From: Bacillota bacterium
GTDB lineage: Bacteria; Bacillota; Sulfobacillia; Sulfobacillales; JAIMBI01
DNA length: 42,312 nt
Direction: 5' to 3'
NCBI GenBank assembly: GCA_021846565.1
Contig: JAJZWS010000024.1
Location: 1 to 42,312, forward strand
Below the pieces are notes generated by a model, which was given only the letters and a program-made list of their open reading frames with translations, searched no databases and was not told where the DNA came from. Shown here piece by piece: positions 16,513 through 23,920 of the stretch (positions within the stretch are counted from its first letter, which is position 1; the number at the start of each line of letters is the position of its first letter). Made by a program: the position numbers and the translations under genes.

Positions 16513-18033
16513 TCACGCGTCCGTGACTGCCTCCCGCTCCACCGCCCGGACCAGGTCTTCCGACGGCCGATACCGATCGCCCCCCACGCGGCCAAGCGCC
16601 TCGAGCACCCCCAGCACCCGCCGCGCCCCCAACAAGGTGAGCCACTCGAAGGGTCCCCGCGGCTGATTGACGCCCAAGTGCACCGCTTGGTTGACCCGGT
16701 CACGATCCAGCCGCGGGCGAAAGCTGAGCGCCTCGTCCACCAGCACCGCCACCACCCGGCTCAACACCTGCCCGTAGGCATCGTCCACGGGGACCACGGT
16801 TAGCGGCGCGAAAATCCGCGCGGCGGTCTCCTCCCAACCCCCGGCCACCGTCATGACGCGGCCGCCGGCCAGCACCAACGCGGGATCGAAGCCCATGACC
16901 GGCCGCCGCCATCGGGCCGACAACGCCCCCACGTGCTGCCGGGTGCCGTCCACGACCACCAGTGTGTCGGGCCCGGCCTCCCGCGGCGGCTCGGAGCCGC
17001 CCTCGGGGTCCACCACAAAGCGCAGGAGCCCGGGCTCGGGCGGCTCCGACGCCAGACGGCCGGCGAGTCCCAACGCTCGCCAGGCCGACTGGAACCCGGG
17101 AGACCCCTTGACCAGGCCCCCGGGGAGCGGCTGGGAAGGGTCCGGAACGTACTCTGGCGACGCGGACGGCGAGGCCGCGCCGTAATCGTAGAATCCGCGG
17201 CCGCTTTTCCGACCTAGCCACCCCAAGTCTCGCATCATCACCTGCAACGGATGGGGGCGATAACGGGGTTCGCCAAACGTCTGGGTGTACACGGCGTCCG
17301 TCACCGCTAGGTTGACGTCGATGCCCACCAGGTCCATGAGCCGAAAGGGTCCCATGGGGAAGCCCGCCCCTTCCATCACCCGGTCCACCGCCTCGGGGCG
17401 AGCCACCTCTTCCTCCACCAGTCGCAGCGCCTCGGCGTAAAACGGGCGCATCAGGCGATTGACCAAAAACCCTGGGCGGTCCGGCGCCGCCACGGCGGTC
17501 TTGCCCAGCTGCGCCGCGAGTTCAAAGGCGGCGCGGGTCCATACGTCGCCCGTCGCCGGGGAGCTGATGACCTCCACCAGCGCCATGCGGGGGACCGGAT
17601 TGAAGAAGTGCAGCCCACCCAAGCGCGCCGGGTGCCCGAGGCCCCCCTGCAGCGAGGCGATCGTAAGCGACGACGTGTTGGTGGCAAGTCGCGTGTCGCC
17701 CTCCCAGTGCTGGTCCAGCTCCGCCAACAGGCGCCGCTTCAAGTCCAGGTTCTCCGAAGCCGCCTCAATCACCCAGGCAGGCGGAGAGGGCACCGCGTCG
17801 TACCCGCGCGCCGCCGACAAGGCGGCTTCGTACTGGGCCGCGCGCGCGGCATCCAGCCGGCCGCGGTCCACCGCCCGTGCCCAGGCGGCCCGGACGGCGT
17901 CACGGCCGTTCACGGCGGCCTCGCCCACGGGGTCCACCAGGTGGACCCTAAATCCCGCTTCGACCAGCACCTGGGCAATGCCGCGCCCCATGGTGCCGGC
18001 CCCCACCACCACGGCGACGTCCGGCTTGGTCAC
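16513..18033 (-). CDS. 3-hydroxyacyl-CoA dehydrogenase, double C-terminal domain type (PaaH-like)
   Basis: 506-residue NAD-dependent dehydrogenase oxidising 3-hydroxyacyl-CoA to 3-oxoacyl-CoA. The Rossmann motif GAGTMG is at 11-16 with acidic Asp at the end of strand 2 (VHLVDP). [15 protein letters not shown] carries the catalytic His region, and [20 protein letters not shown] ends the N-domain. Two 3HCDH_C domains follow (about 185-285 and 405-500), the length typical of PaaH/PaaC rather than the short Hbd type. Start GTG 18033, one base after the hydratase stop (TAGcGTG), indicating translational coupling; upstream residues in frame are shadow of the hydratase gene. Part of the acyl-CoA operon. 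Confidence 0.92.
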   Translation of the reverse strand: MTKPDVAVVVGAGTMGRGIAQVLVEAGFRVHLVDPVGEAAVNGRDAVRAAWARAVDRGRLDAARAAQYEAALSAARGYDAVPSPPAWVIEAASENLDLKRRLLAELDQHWEGDTRLATNTSSLTIASLQGGLGHPARLGGLHFFNPVPRMALVEVISSPATGDVWTRAAFELAAQLGKTAVAAPDRPGFLVNRLMRPFYAEALRLVEEEVARPEAVDRVMEGAGFPMGPFRLMDLVGIDVNLAVTDAVYTQTFGEPRYRPHPLQVMMRDLGWLGRKSGRGFYDYGAASPSASPEYVPDPSQPLPGGLVKGSPGFQSAWRALGLAGRLASEPPEPGLLRFVVDPEGGSEPPREAGPDTLVVVDGTRQHVGALSARWRRPVMGFDPALVLAGGRVMTVAGGWEETAARIFAPLTVVPVDDAYGQVLSRVVAVLVDEALSFRPRLDRDRVNQAVHLGVNQPRGPFEWLTLLGARRVLGVLEALGRVGGDRYRPSEDLVRAVEREAVTDA

Positions 18034-18034
18034 G

Positions 18035-18844
18035 CTAGCGGCCCGTAAAGCGCGCGGGCCGCTTCTCCAGAAAGGCCGCGAGCCCCTCCTGATGGTCCTG
18101 GGTGGCGGCGGCCGTCGCCTGGAGCCACGACTCATATTCGAGTGCGTCCTGCAGGAGCCGCAAGCTGCCGCGCCGCATCCCCCGTTTGATAAGCTCAACG
18201 GCTTTCGGCGGCGCCGCGGCCAGCTCCCCCGCCCACGCGGTCGCCGCGCCCACCACGGCGTCGTCCGCGACCAGACGATTCACCAGACCCCAGCCGAGCG
18301 CCGTCTGGGCGTCGACCGGTGCCCCGGTCAGCGCCATCTCCAAGGCGCGAGCCGGTCCCACCAACAGCGGCAGGAGATGGGTGGAGCCCGAATCGGGCAC
18401 GAGTCCCACCCCCACAAACGCCTGCACAAACCGGGTCCGGCTGCCCGCCACGCGGAAGTCGCACGCGAGTGCGAGGCTCATGCCGGCGCCTGCCGCCACC
18501 CCGTTCACGGCCGCCAGCGTGGGCTTGGCCATGCCGTACAGTCTCTCGATGATGGGATGATAGCGGGTGCGCAGATGGTCCCCAATCGTGGATGCGCCGC
18601 CGTTAGCGACGTGCTCCTTCAAGTCCTGGCCGGCGGAAAAGCCGCGGCCCGCCCCGGTTACCACCAACGCACCCACTTTGGAGTCGCGCTCCGCCCGCTT
18701 TAGGGCATCGGCCACCTCGTCCAGCATCTGGTTGGTGAATGCATTTAGGGCATCAGGTCTATTGAACGTCAGGACTCCCACCCGGGTGTCCGGGTTCACC
18801 ATCCATGCCACCGTCTCGTAGGGACTCGGGTTCGTGGCCATCAT
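18035..18844 (-). CDS. Enoyl-CoA hydratase/isomerase (PaaG-like)
   Basis: 269-residue crotonase-fold enzyme. VTGAGRGFSAGQDLKEH forms the first oxyanion-hole block and AAVNGVAAGAGMSLALACD the second. The active-site stretch FVGVGLVPDSGST has Asp, not Glu, at the second position, as in PaaG-type 1,2-epoxyphenylacetyl-CoA isomerases (GLVPDSG), which favours isomerase or a PaaG-like role over plain hydratase. C-terminal RPARFTGR matches the usual end (FLEKRxPxFxG). Start ATG 18844 (a second ATG follows directly) with GAGGAG 8 bases upstream. The preceding gene overlaps its 5' end by 86 bases; the dehydrogenase starts one base after its stop. Together they form a beta-oxidation or phenylacetate lower pathway. 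Confidence 0.9.
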   Translation of the reverse strand: MMATNPSPYETVAWMVNPDTRVGVLTFNRPDALNAFTNQMLDEVADALKRAERDSKVGALVVTGAGRGFSAGQDLKEHVANGGASTIGDHLRTRYHPIIERLYGMAKPTLAAVNGVAAGAGMSLALACDFRVAGSRTRFVQAFVGVGLVPDSGSTHLLPLLVGPARALEMALTGAPVDAQTALGWGLVNRLVADDAVVGAATAWAGELAAAPPKAVELIKRGMRRGSLRLLQDALEYESWLQATAAATQDHQEGLAAFLEKRPARFTGR

Positions 18845-19811
18845 GCTCTCTGCTCCTCTCGCCGGGCCGACCCCTGGGGGCCGGCACCAGGGTGGCCTGC
18901 ATCCCCACCCCCAGCCGATACGCCGCCTGCTCCACCAGGGTCACCGCCCGACGCTCCAGTTGACGTTGGGTTTGAATCTGATCCAGCAGCGGATACAGCC
19001 CCACCGGACCGGTTCGATGCAACTCCTGATATCCGCGCAACAGTTGTCCCACCAGCATCCACGTGGGCCGGCGGCTCCTTCTGGCCGTCTCGGCCGCCCA
19101 CGCCCCAATGCCCCCATACACGGTCGGACCTATGGTGGGCACCACCGTCAAAATCCAATCGGCCGATTCGGTCGCCGCCGACAACTTTAAATAGTGGACC
19201 AGATAGGCGGCGGCGGGTCGCGCATCCACACCCAGCGCCGCCAGCGCGGGCCCCAGCTCCCCACTGTAGTGGCCCACCGCGCGGCCGCGCCACTCCTCGA
19301 GCCGCGTCACCCATTCGCGGGCCCGGAGCCCCGCCACCGGCACCGTGCCGGGTTCCACCACCAGATGGGTCACCGGGGACGGCAGCGGCCAGCGCGGCTC
19401 CCCGGGGGCCGGCTCCACCCCAAGCCCCTCGTACAGGCCACGGCCAAAATCCGTCTGGCGCACACCCCCGAGGGCCAACAGTACGCGGCGTGGCTTGTTT
19501 TCCCACACGCGCCGCAACACCACCGCCAGGTTCTGCGTGCCATGTTCGCGGATGGCCGTCCGATCCAAGATGGCCGTGCCATCCGCCAAGGCCCCGTACC
19601 GAACGGGCTCAGCGCCCCGAACGGCCACCGTGTGCACCCGGCCGCCCATCTGGCGCACCAACGCTTCCACGGTGCCCGGCTCGCCCAGCATCAGGGGCGC
19701 GCCCACCACATCCCAGCCGGAGCGCACAAGGCCGCGTGCCGCCGCGTCGCGCACCGCCGCCGCACCCATATGGGGGCCTAGGCCGCCGGGCACCAGGAGC
19801 ACACGCCCCAT
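18759..19811 (-). CDS. Degenerate glycerate-kinase-fold protein of unknown function
   Basis: 350-residue protein that aligns by eye along its whole length with bacterial glycerate kinases: GAAAVRDAAARGL, LGEPGTVEALVRQMGGRV (for ADGGEGTVEALVAALGG), RRVLLALGGV, and ADWILTVVPTIG then RRPTWMLVGQL (for ADLVITGEGRLD then GVPVIALVG). The family's hallmark residues are lost: ADGGEGT is LGEPGT, GGSATNDGG is GGVRQTDFG, and GEGRLD is VPTIGP. It is therefore unlikely to be a normal glycerate kinase; compare the intact one at 39806-40930. ATG 19811 follows a GGGGGG box by 7 bases and a TATAAT by about 30. The stop lies 86 bases inside the hydratase gene, so the last 28 residues may be non-native. Confidence 0.75.
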   Translation of the reverse strand: MGRVLLVPGGLGPHMGAAAVRDAAARGLVRSGWDVVGAPLMLGEPGTVEALVRQMGGRVHTVAVRGAEPVRYGALADGTAILDRTAIREHGTQNLAVVLRRVWENKPRRVLLALGGVRQTDFGRGLYEGLGVEPAPGEPRWPLPSPVTHLVVEPGTVPVAGLRAREWVTRLEEWRGRAVGHYSGELGPALAALGVDARPAAAYLVHYLKLSAATESADWILTVVPTIGPTVYGGIGAWAAETARRSRRPTWMLVGQLLRGYQELHRTGPVGLYPLLDQIQTQRQLERRAVTLVEQAAYRLGVGMQATLVPAPRGRPGERSREHDGHEPESLRDGGMDGEPGHPGGSPDVQ

Positions 19812-19842
19812 GCGAGTTCCCCCCCGCATCGCCGCTGCCGTC

Positions 19843-19848
19843 ATTATA
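19843..19848 (-). promoter_or_regulatory. TATAAT -10 element for the acyl-CoA operon (candidate)
   Basis: A perfect TATAAT on the minus strand lies about 30 bases before the first gene of the operon. The hexamer 17 bases further upstream (ACGCCG) is a poor -35, so activator dependence or a different sigma factor is possible. It is in the short divergent gap shared with DAHP synthase. Confidence 0.4.
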
Positions 19849-19909
19849 CCGGTAGGTCGCCGAGCCGGCGTGCGCCCGCGTGATACCATGGGGCAATGAG
19901 GCGAGAACC

Positions 19910-21244
19910 ATGAACACTTGGACCCCCAGCCAATGGCGAAACCATCCTGCCGCCCAACAGCCGTCGTGGCCGGACGCGGACGTGCTCGCCTCTGTGCTGC
20001 GGCAGTTGGCGGACAAACCGCCGCTGGTGTTTTTAGGCGAGGCGCGCTCGCTCCAGGAGGGCTTGGCCCGTGTGGCGCACGGCCAGGCGTTCCTGCTGCA
20101 GGCCGGCGACTGCGCGGAGTCTTTCAAGGAATTTTCTGCTGCCAACATCGGGGACCGTCTGAAAGTGATTCTCCAAATGTCCGCCATCCTCACGTACGGC
20201 ACCGGCGTTCCCGTAGTCAAAGTCGGCCGGATCGCCGGACAATTTGCGAAGCCCCGCTCGGAGGACACCGAGGTCATCGGGGGCATCACGCTGCCGTCAT
20301 TTCGCGGACACATCGTGCATGACGACGACCCCACACCCGAAGCCCGGATTCCGGATCCCAGCCGCATGATCGCCGCCTACAACCAATCGGCGGTCACGCT
20401 GAACCTCCTGCGCGCGTTCACGCGGGGCGGGTATGCCGACCTGCATGAAGTGCACCGCTGGAACCAGGAATTCGTCGCGTCCACCCCCGGCGGACAGCGC
20501 TACGAGCAGATGGCGTCGGACATCGACCGCGCGATCCGCTTCATGGAAGCGTGCGGCGTGCGGGATGTGCAGGCACTCAAGGAAACGGAGTTCTGGACCT
20601 CGCACGAGGCGCTGCTGCTGGGATACGAGGAGGCGCTCACCCGCCGGGACCCTCTCACCGGCGAATGGTTCGCCACCTCCGCCCACCTGTTGTGGGTGGG
20701 GGAGCGCACCCGGCAGCTGGGTGGGGCGCACCTAACGTTTCTCTCAGGGATCCAGAACCCGTTAGGCGTTAAGGTGGGCCCGTCGGCCACCCCGGACGAG
20801 GTGCGGGCCATCTGCGACCAGCTGGACCCGGATCGGGTACCCGGCCGCCTGACCCTCATTGCGCGGATGGGCGCCTCCCAGGTAGCCGACCGGCTGCCGC
20901 CCCTGCTGGCGGCGGTCCGGGACTCGGGCCATCCGGTGGTGTGGGCGTCGGACCCGATGCATGGCAACACTTTTGTTAATGCGGACGGTCACAAGACGCG
21001 CCGCTTCGAGGACGTGGTGTCCGAGGTGGGGGGCTTCTTTCAAGCCTGCCGGCAGGAGCGGGTGTGGCCCGGGGGAATCCACCTGGAGCTGACCGGCGAT
21101 GACGTGACGGAGTGCTTGGGCGGCACCGATGAAATCACGGATGAGCATCTGGGACTCCGCTACACCACCACCTGCGACCCGCGGCTCAACGGCCGCCAAT
21201 CGGTGGACTTGGCTTTTCGCGTGGTGGAGTTGCTGGAACGCTAG
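19910..21244 (+). CDS. Class II 3-deoxy-D-arabino-heptulosonate 7-phosphate (DAHP) synthase
   Basis: First enzyme of the shikimate pathway, condensing phosphoenolpyruvate and erythrose 4-phosphate. The 444-residue protein is of the plant/mycobacterial class II type: WRNHPAAQQPSWPD at the N-terminus, metal-ligand Cys in LLQAGDCAESF, RIAGQFAKPRS, the PEP/E4P-binding region GERTRQLGGAHLTFLSGIQN, His in SDPMHGNTF, Glu in HLELTGDDVTECLGG, and Asp in CDPRLNG. Start ATG 19910 behind GAGGCGAG; an in-frame GTG at 19880 is possible but less likely. No other aro gene is nearby. It is divergent from the acyl-CoA operon with only about 98 bases between the starts, so the two could share control. Confidence 0.95.
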   Translation: MNTWTPSQWRNHPAAQQPSWPDADVLASVLRQLADKPPLVFLGEARSLQEGLARVAHGQAFLLQAGDCAESFKEFSAANIGDRLKVILQMSAILTYGTGVPVVKVGRIAGQFAKPRSEDTEVIGGITLPSFRGHIVHDDDPTPEARIPDPSRMIAAYNQSAVTLNLLRAFTRGGYADLHEVHRWNQEFVASTPGGQRYEQMASDIDRAIRFMEACGVRDVQALKETEFWTSHEALLLGYEEALTRRDPLTGEWFATSAHLLWVGERTRQLGGAHLTFLSGIQNPLGVKVGPSATPDEVRAICDQLDPDRVPGRLTLIARMGASQVADRLPPLLAAVRDSGHPVVWASDPMHGNTFVNADGHKTRRFEDVVSEVGGFFQACRQERVWPGGIHLELTGDDVTECLGGTDEITDEHLGLRYTTTCDPRLNGRQSVDLAFRVVELLER

Positions 21245-21259
21245 GCTCCCACTGAGAGA

Positions 21260-21735
21260 GAGCGGCTATCCATATGGAGCCAAACCTTGTCTCGCCTGTT
21301 CGGTGAACACGGGGCACAGAGCGCCGCCGGGCGGGGTCCTCATGACATCATATACCAGAGGGGGTGGTGGCAGGTGGACCCCCGGGTGGATCTGGGTCCC
21401 CTCCTGGGATGGCTGGTGTTGAAGCCGCGACGCCATGTGGAGTTGCTCGACGAACGGGCCGATGACGAAGCGGCTACGCTGGCCGGGTGACCCGCCGGGT
21501 CGTGGGGGCGCGGCGCACCACCCTTCCGTCACCGCCGCGGAAGGTTTACGCCCTCCTGCTGGCGGAGGCGGCCGACTGCCCGCCCCTCCACTACACCTGG
21601 TGCGCCGTTCCGAGAGCCCCCTGCGGGAGTGGCGCGGGCCCCGCATCTTCAGCACGGCGGCACCCATGTCCCTCGGGCAGACCTTGATGCGCTGGCCGAC
21701 CGCCTCCGGTCTCTGCTTGATGCGCGTTAGCGGGA
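21260..21735 (+). pseudogene. Frameshifted HIT-family (histidine triad) gene
   Basis: Pieces of one protein lie in successive frames: CLACSVNTGHRAPPGGVL (from about 21287), then GWWQVDPRVDLGPLLGWLVL and KPRRHVELLDERADDEAATL (21363-21487) closed by a TGA, then PPRKVYALLLAEA...PPLHYTWCAVPRAP, then RGPRIFSTAAPMSLGQTLM (about 21634-21690). This order (CxxC, WWxVD, GWLVLKPRRHVE, KVYxLLL, HxHxH, RGPRIF) is that of HIT-domain nucleotide hydrolases/transferases. The catalytic triad is destroyed (HYTW). At least three frame changes make it non-functional. It lies between DAHP synthase and the toroid gene with no start-proximal promoter recognised. Confidence 0.6.
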
Positions 21736-21742
21736 CAGCCCG

Positions 21743-22684
21743 TCACCGGTTTCGCTCGTACCACCCCAGCACGCGCAGCGCCCGGAGCGTGTTCCACCGG
21801 CTGGGCTCGCCTACGCGTTCTCCCAGGTCCACGGGCATCGTGCCGGCGTGGGACGCGTCCAGCACCCACCGGCCGTCCGAACTGCGCCGGGACTGCACCA
21901 GCGCCAATGCCTCGTCCACCCGGGCGTCTGGCGTGACGCGGGTCTGGGCCAAATAATCCAGTGCGCGCAGCACGTCGTCGTGCCACCAGGCAGGGAAGGC
22001 AAATTGCCGCCAGTCGTGCCCGCTCTTGCGGTCCGCCGCGATGGGTTCCCCCGTCGACCGCCGCCGACCGAGGCGGCGCTCCAGAAGATACGCCTGTCCC
22101 CGGTGCCGGGCCGGCATTGTGGTGATCTGTCCGCCCGAGCGCTCGTACTGCAGCAGCGCCTCCAACACGCAGAGGGTCGTATTAAACGACGACCGCGTGG
22201 ATTCGTGCGGCGCGTCGCAGTTCCACCCCCCGTCGGGCAGCTGCTCGGACAGCAGGCGCGCAATCAGGGGGGAGACGTCCTGGCCGAAGTACGCGCCCGC
22301 CATCGCCACCTGCCCGTTGATGCACGGTTCCAGCTCCCCGGCGAAGAACGGGTGATCATCGCACTCCGGCGGTCCGCAGCCCCGCCACGTGACGTGGTCG
22401 CACACCCGCTCGACCGCTGCCGTCGCGGCCGGACTCCGGGGATCCAGGCCCAGGTGGGCCAAAAGCCAAAGCACGTGCATGGTGGAGTCCCACCCGTGGT
22501 TCCAGGCAGCTCCGCCCCAGCGCCCGTTCGCGGCCTGGCGGCTCAGCAGCGCGGCCCCCCAACCCTCGGTCGCCACCCGGGCCCGCTCGGCCGCCACCAC
22601 GTCGGGCGGCACTCCCTCAACATCCTGCAGAACCTGCCAGCGAATCGCGGGGTCCCCATCCAACAGCCAGTCCACCGCCGTCAT
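21743..22684 (-). CDS. Alpha/alpha-toroid protein (squalene-cyclase/prenyltransferase-repeat fold), function unknown
   Basis: 313-residue soluble protein with repeats of the terpenoid-cyclase/protein-prenyltransferase toroid fold: NGRWGGAAWNHGWDSTMHVL, then LPDGGWNCDAPHESTRSSF with NTTLCVLEALLQYE, and SDGRWVLDASHAGTMPVDLG near the end (QW-like D-G-x-W motifs). It lacks a DXDD cyclase motif and is half the length of squalene-hopene cyclase, so it is not a canonical cyclase. Conserved Cys/His/Asp positions (CDHVTW, CGPPECDDHPF, NCDAPH) could bind a metal, but this is speculation. ATG 22684 has GGAAGGG upstream. Last gene of a four-gene operon, 27 bases after the class V PLP enzyme. Confidence 0.8.
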   Translation of the reverse strand: MTAVDWLLDGDPAIRWQVLQDVEGVPPDVVAAERARVATEGWGAALLSRQAANGRWGGAAWNHGWDSTMHVLWLLAHLGLDPRSPAATAAVERVCDHVTWRGCGPPECDDHPFFAGELEPCINGQVAMAGAYFGQDVSPLIARLLSEQLPDGGWNCDAPHESTRSSFNTTLCVLEALLQYERSGGQITTMPARHRGQAYLLERRLGRRRSTGEPIAADRKSGHDWRQFAFPAWWHDDVLRALDYLAQTRVTPDARVDEALALVQSRRSSDGRWVLDASHAGTMPVDLGERVGEPSRWNTLRALRVLGWYERNR

Positions 22685-22711
22685 CGCCGAACCGCCCTTC
22701 CTGCCCCAACA

Positions 22712-23887
22712 TCAGTCGCCGCGGGCCAGCTCCCGGACGGCCGTCACCAGCCGCTCAACGTCCGACGCCTCGTTGTACACATGGAACGCGGCCCGCACCG
22801 CCCCTGCGCGGGCCGCGCACACAATCTGGCGGGCCGCGAGCCGGTCCACGAGGGCGCGGGCGTCCCACCCGTCTACGCGAAACACCGCCAGCGACAGCCG
22901 CTCCGCGTCATTCAGTGGCGTCACCAGCCGAACCCCGGGCACTTGGCGGAGTCCGTCCAGCGCCAGCCCGGATAAGTGCAGCACCCGCGCTGTAATGGCG
23001 TCCCATCCCAGGGAATCGAAAAACGTCAACAGGTCCGCCAGCGCTGAAAGGCCCTCCGTGTTGACGTGCGCCAGGTGGAAGCGGCTGGCCTGGTCCCGGT
23101 AGGCGAGCGGGGCGCGGCCCTGGACCAGGTCCGCCAGCCCGGCGGCGTCCTCCATGTCCAGCGTCACCGACGCGTACCCCACCATGGCCGGAATGAGCCG
23201 CTCCGCCACCTCGGGGCGGACATACAGCAGGCCGAGGCCCCGGGGACCCAGCAGGTGCTTGAACGAGGCGCCCATGTAGAAATCCACCTGCGACAGGGGC
23301 GGCCGCATGAGCCCCAGCGCCTGGATGCCGTCCACGGACAGCAGGATGCCGCGCGGGTGCAGGACCTGGCCCAGCGCGTCCACGTCCACACGGTAGCCCG
23401 TGTGGTACAGCACATGGGACACCGCCACCAGGCGCGTCTTGTTCGTCACCTGGGCCATGATGGCATCGAGCGGCAGCCGGCCGCCCTCCGGTTCCGCGGC
23501 CCGCACCACGACGCCCCGGTCGCGGAGCCGCAGCCACGGCAGCACGTTGGACGGAAAGTCGCGGGCATTCACCACGACTTCGTCGCCTGCTCGCCAGTCG
23601 ATGGATCCCGCCACCACGTTGATGGCCTGGGTGGTGTTGGTCCAAAACGAGAGGCTCGCGCCCTCCACCCCCAGATACTGGGCCAACTCCGCGCGCGCCC
23701 GCGCGGCGGCGTCGCCCGGGGTCAGGTACTGCCGGTCCAGCACCGCCTGCTGATACGTCGCCAATAAAAAGTCGGGCATGGGGCCCAGCGCGGCGCAGTT
23801 GAGATAGGTCGTGTCTCGCAACACGGGAAATCGCTGGCGCACCGGGGCCCAGGCTTGGTCATCGTGGGCACCGATCCCACCGGACAT
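22712..23887 (-). CDS. Class V aminotransferase-fold PLP enzyme (cysteine desulfurase / isopenicillin N epimerase-like)
   Basis: 391-residue PLP enzyme of the class V aminotransferase group. Features: N-terminal YLNCAALGPMP, ASLSFWTNTTQAINVVAG for phosphate binding, SHVLYHTGYRVDV, Asp186 in LSVDGIQALG, and cofactor Lys210 in YMGASFKHLLGPRGLGLLYV. The Gln after VDG (rather than the His usual in desulfurases) and the absence of a catalytic Cys loop (no SSGSAC-type motif) argue against a housekeeping cysteine desulfurase; epimerase, lyase or EgtE-like roles are more likely. ATG 23887 with GAGGAGG upstream. It follows the ABC exporter by 33 bases and precedes the toroid protein by 27, so it probably makes or modifies what the exporter moves. 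Confidence 0.88.
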   Translation of the reverse strand: MSGGIGAHDDQAWAPVRQRFPVLRDTTYLNCAALGPMPDFLLATYQQAVLDRQYLTPGDAAARARAELAQYLGVEGASLSFWTNTTQAINVVAGSIDWRAGDEVVVNARDFPSNVLPWLRLRDRGVVVRAAEPEGGRLPLDAIMAQVTNKTRLVAVSHVLYHTGYRVDVDALGQVLHPRGILLSVDGIQALGLMRPPLSQVDFYMGASFKHLLGPRGLGLLYVRPEVAERLIPAMVGYASVTLDMEDAAGLADLVQGRAPLAYRDQASRFHLAHVNTEGLSALADLLTFFDSLGWDAITARVLHLSGLALDGLRQVPGVRLVTPLNDAERLSLAVFRVDGWDARALVDRLAARQIVCAARAGAVRAAFHVYNEASDVERLVTAVRELARGD

Positions 23888-23920
23888 CGCGCCCCTCCTC
23901 GCTCACGCCTACATGCGCTT

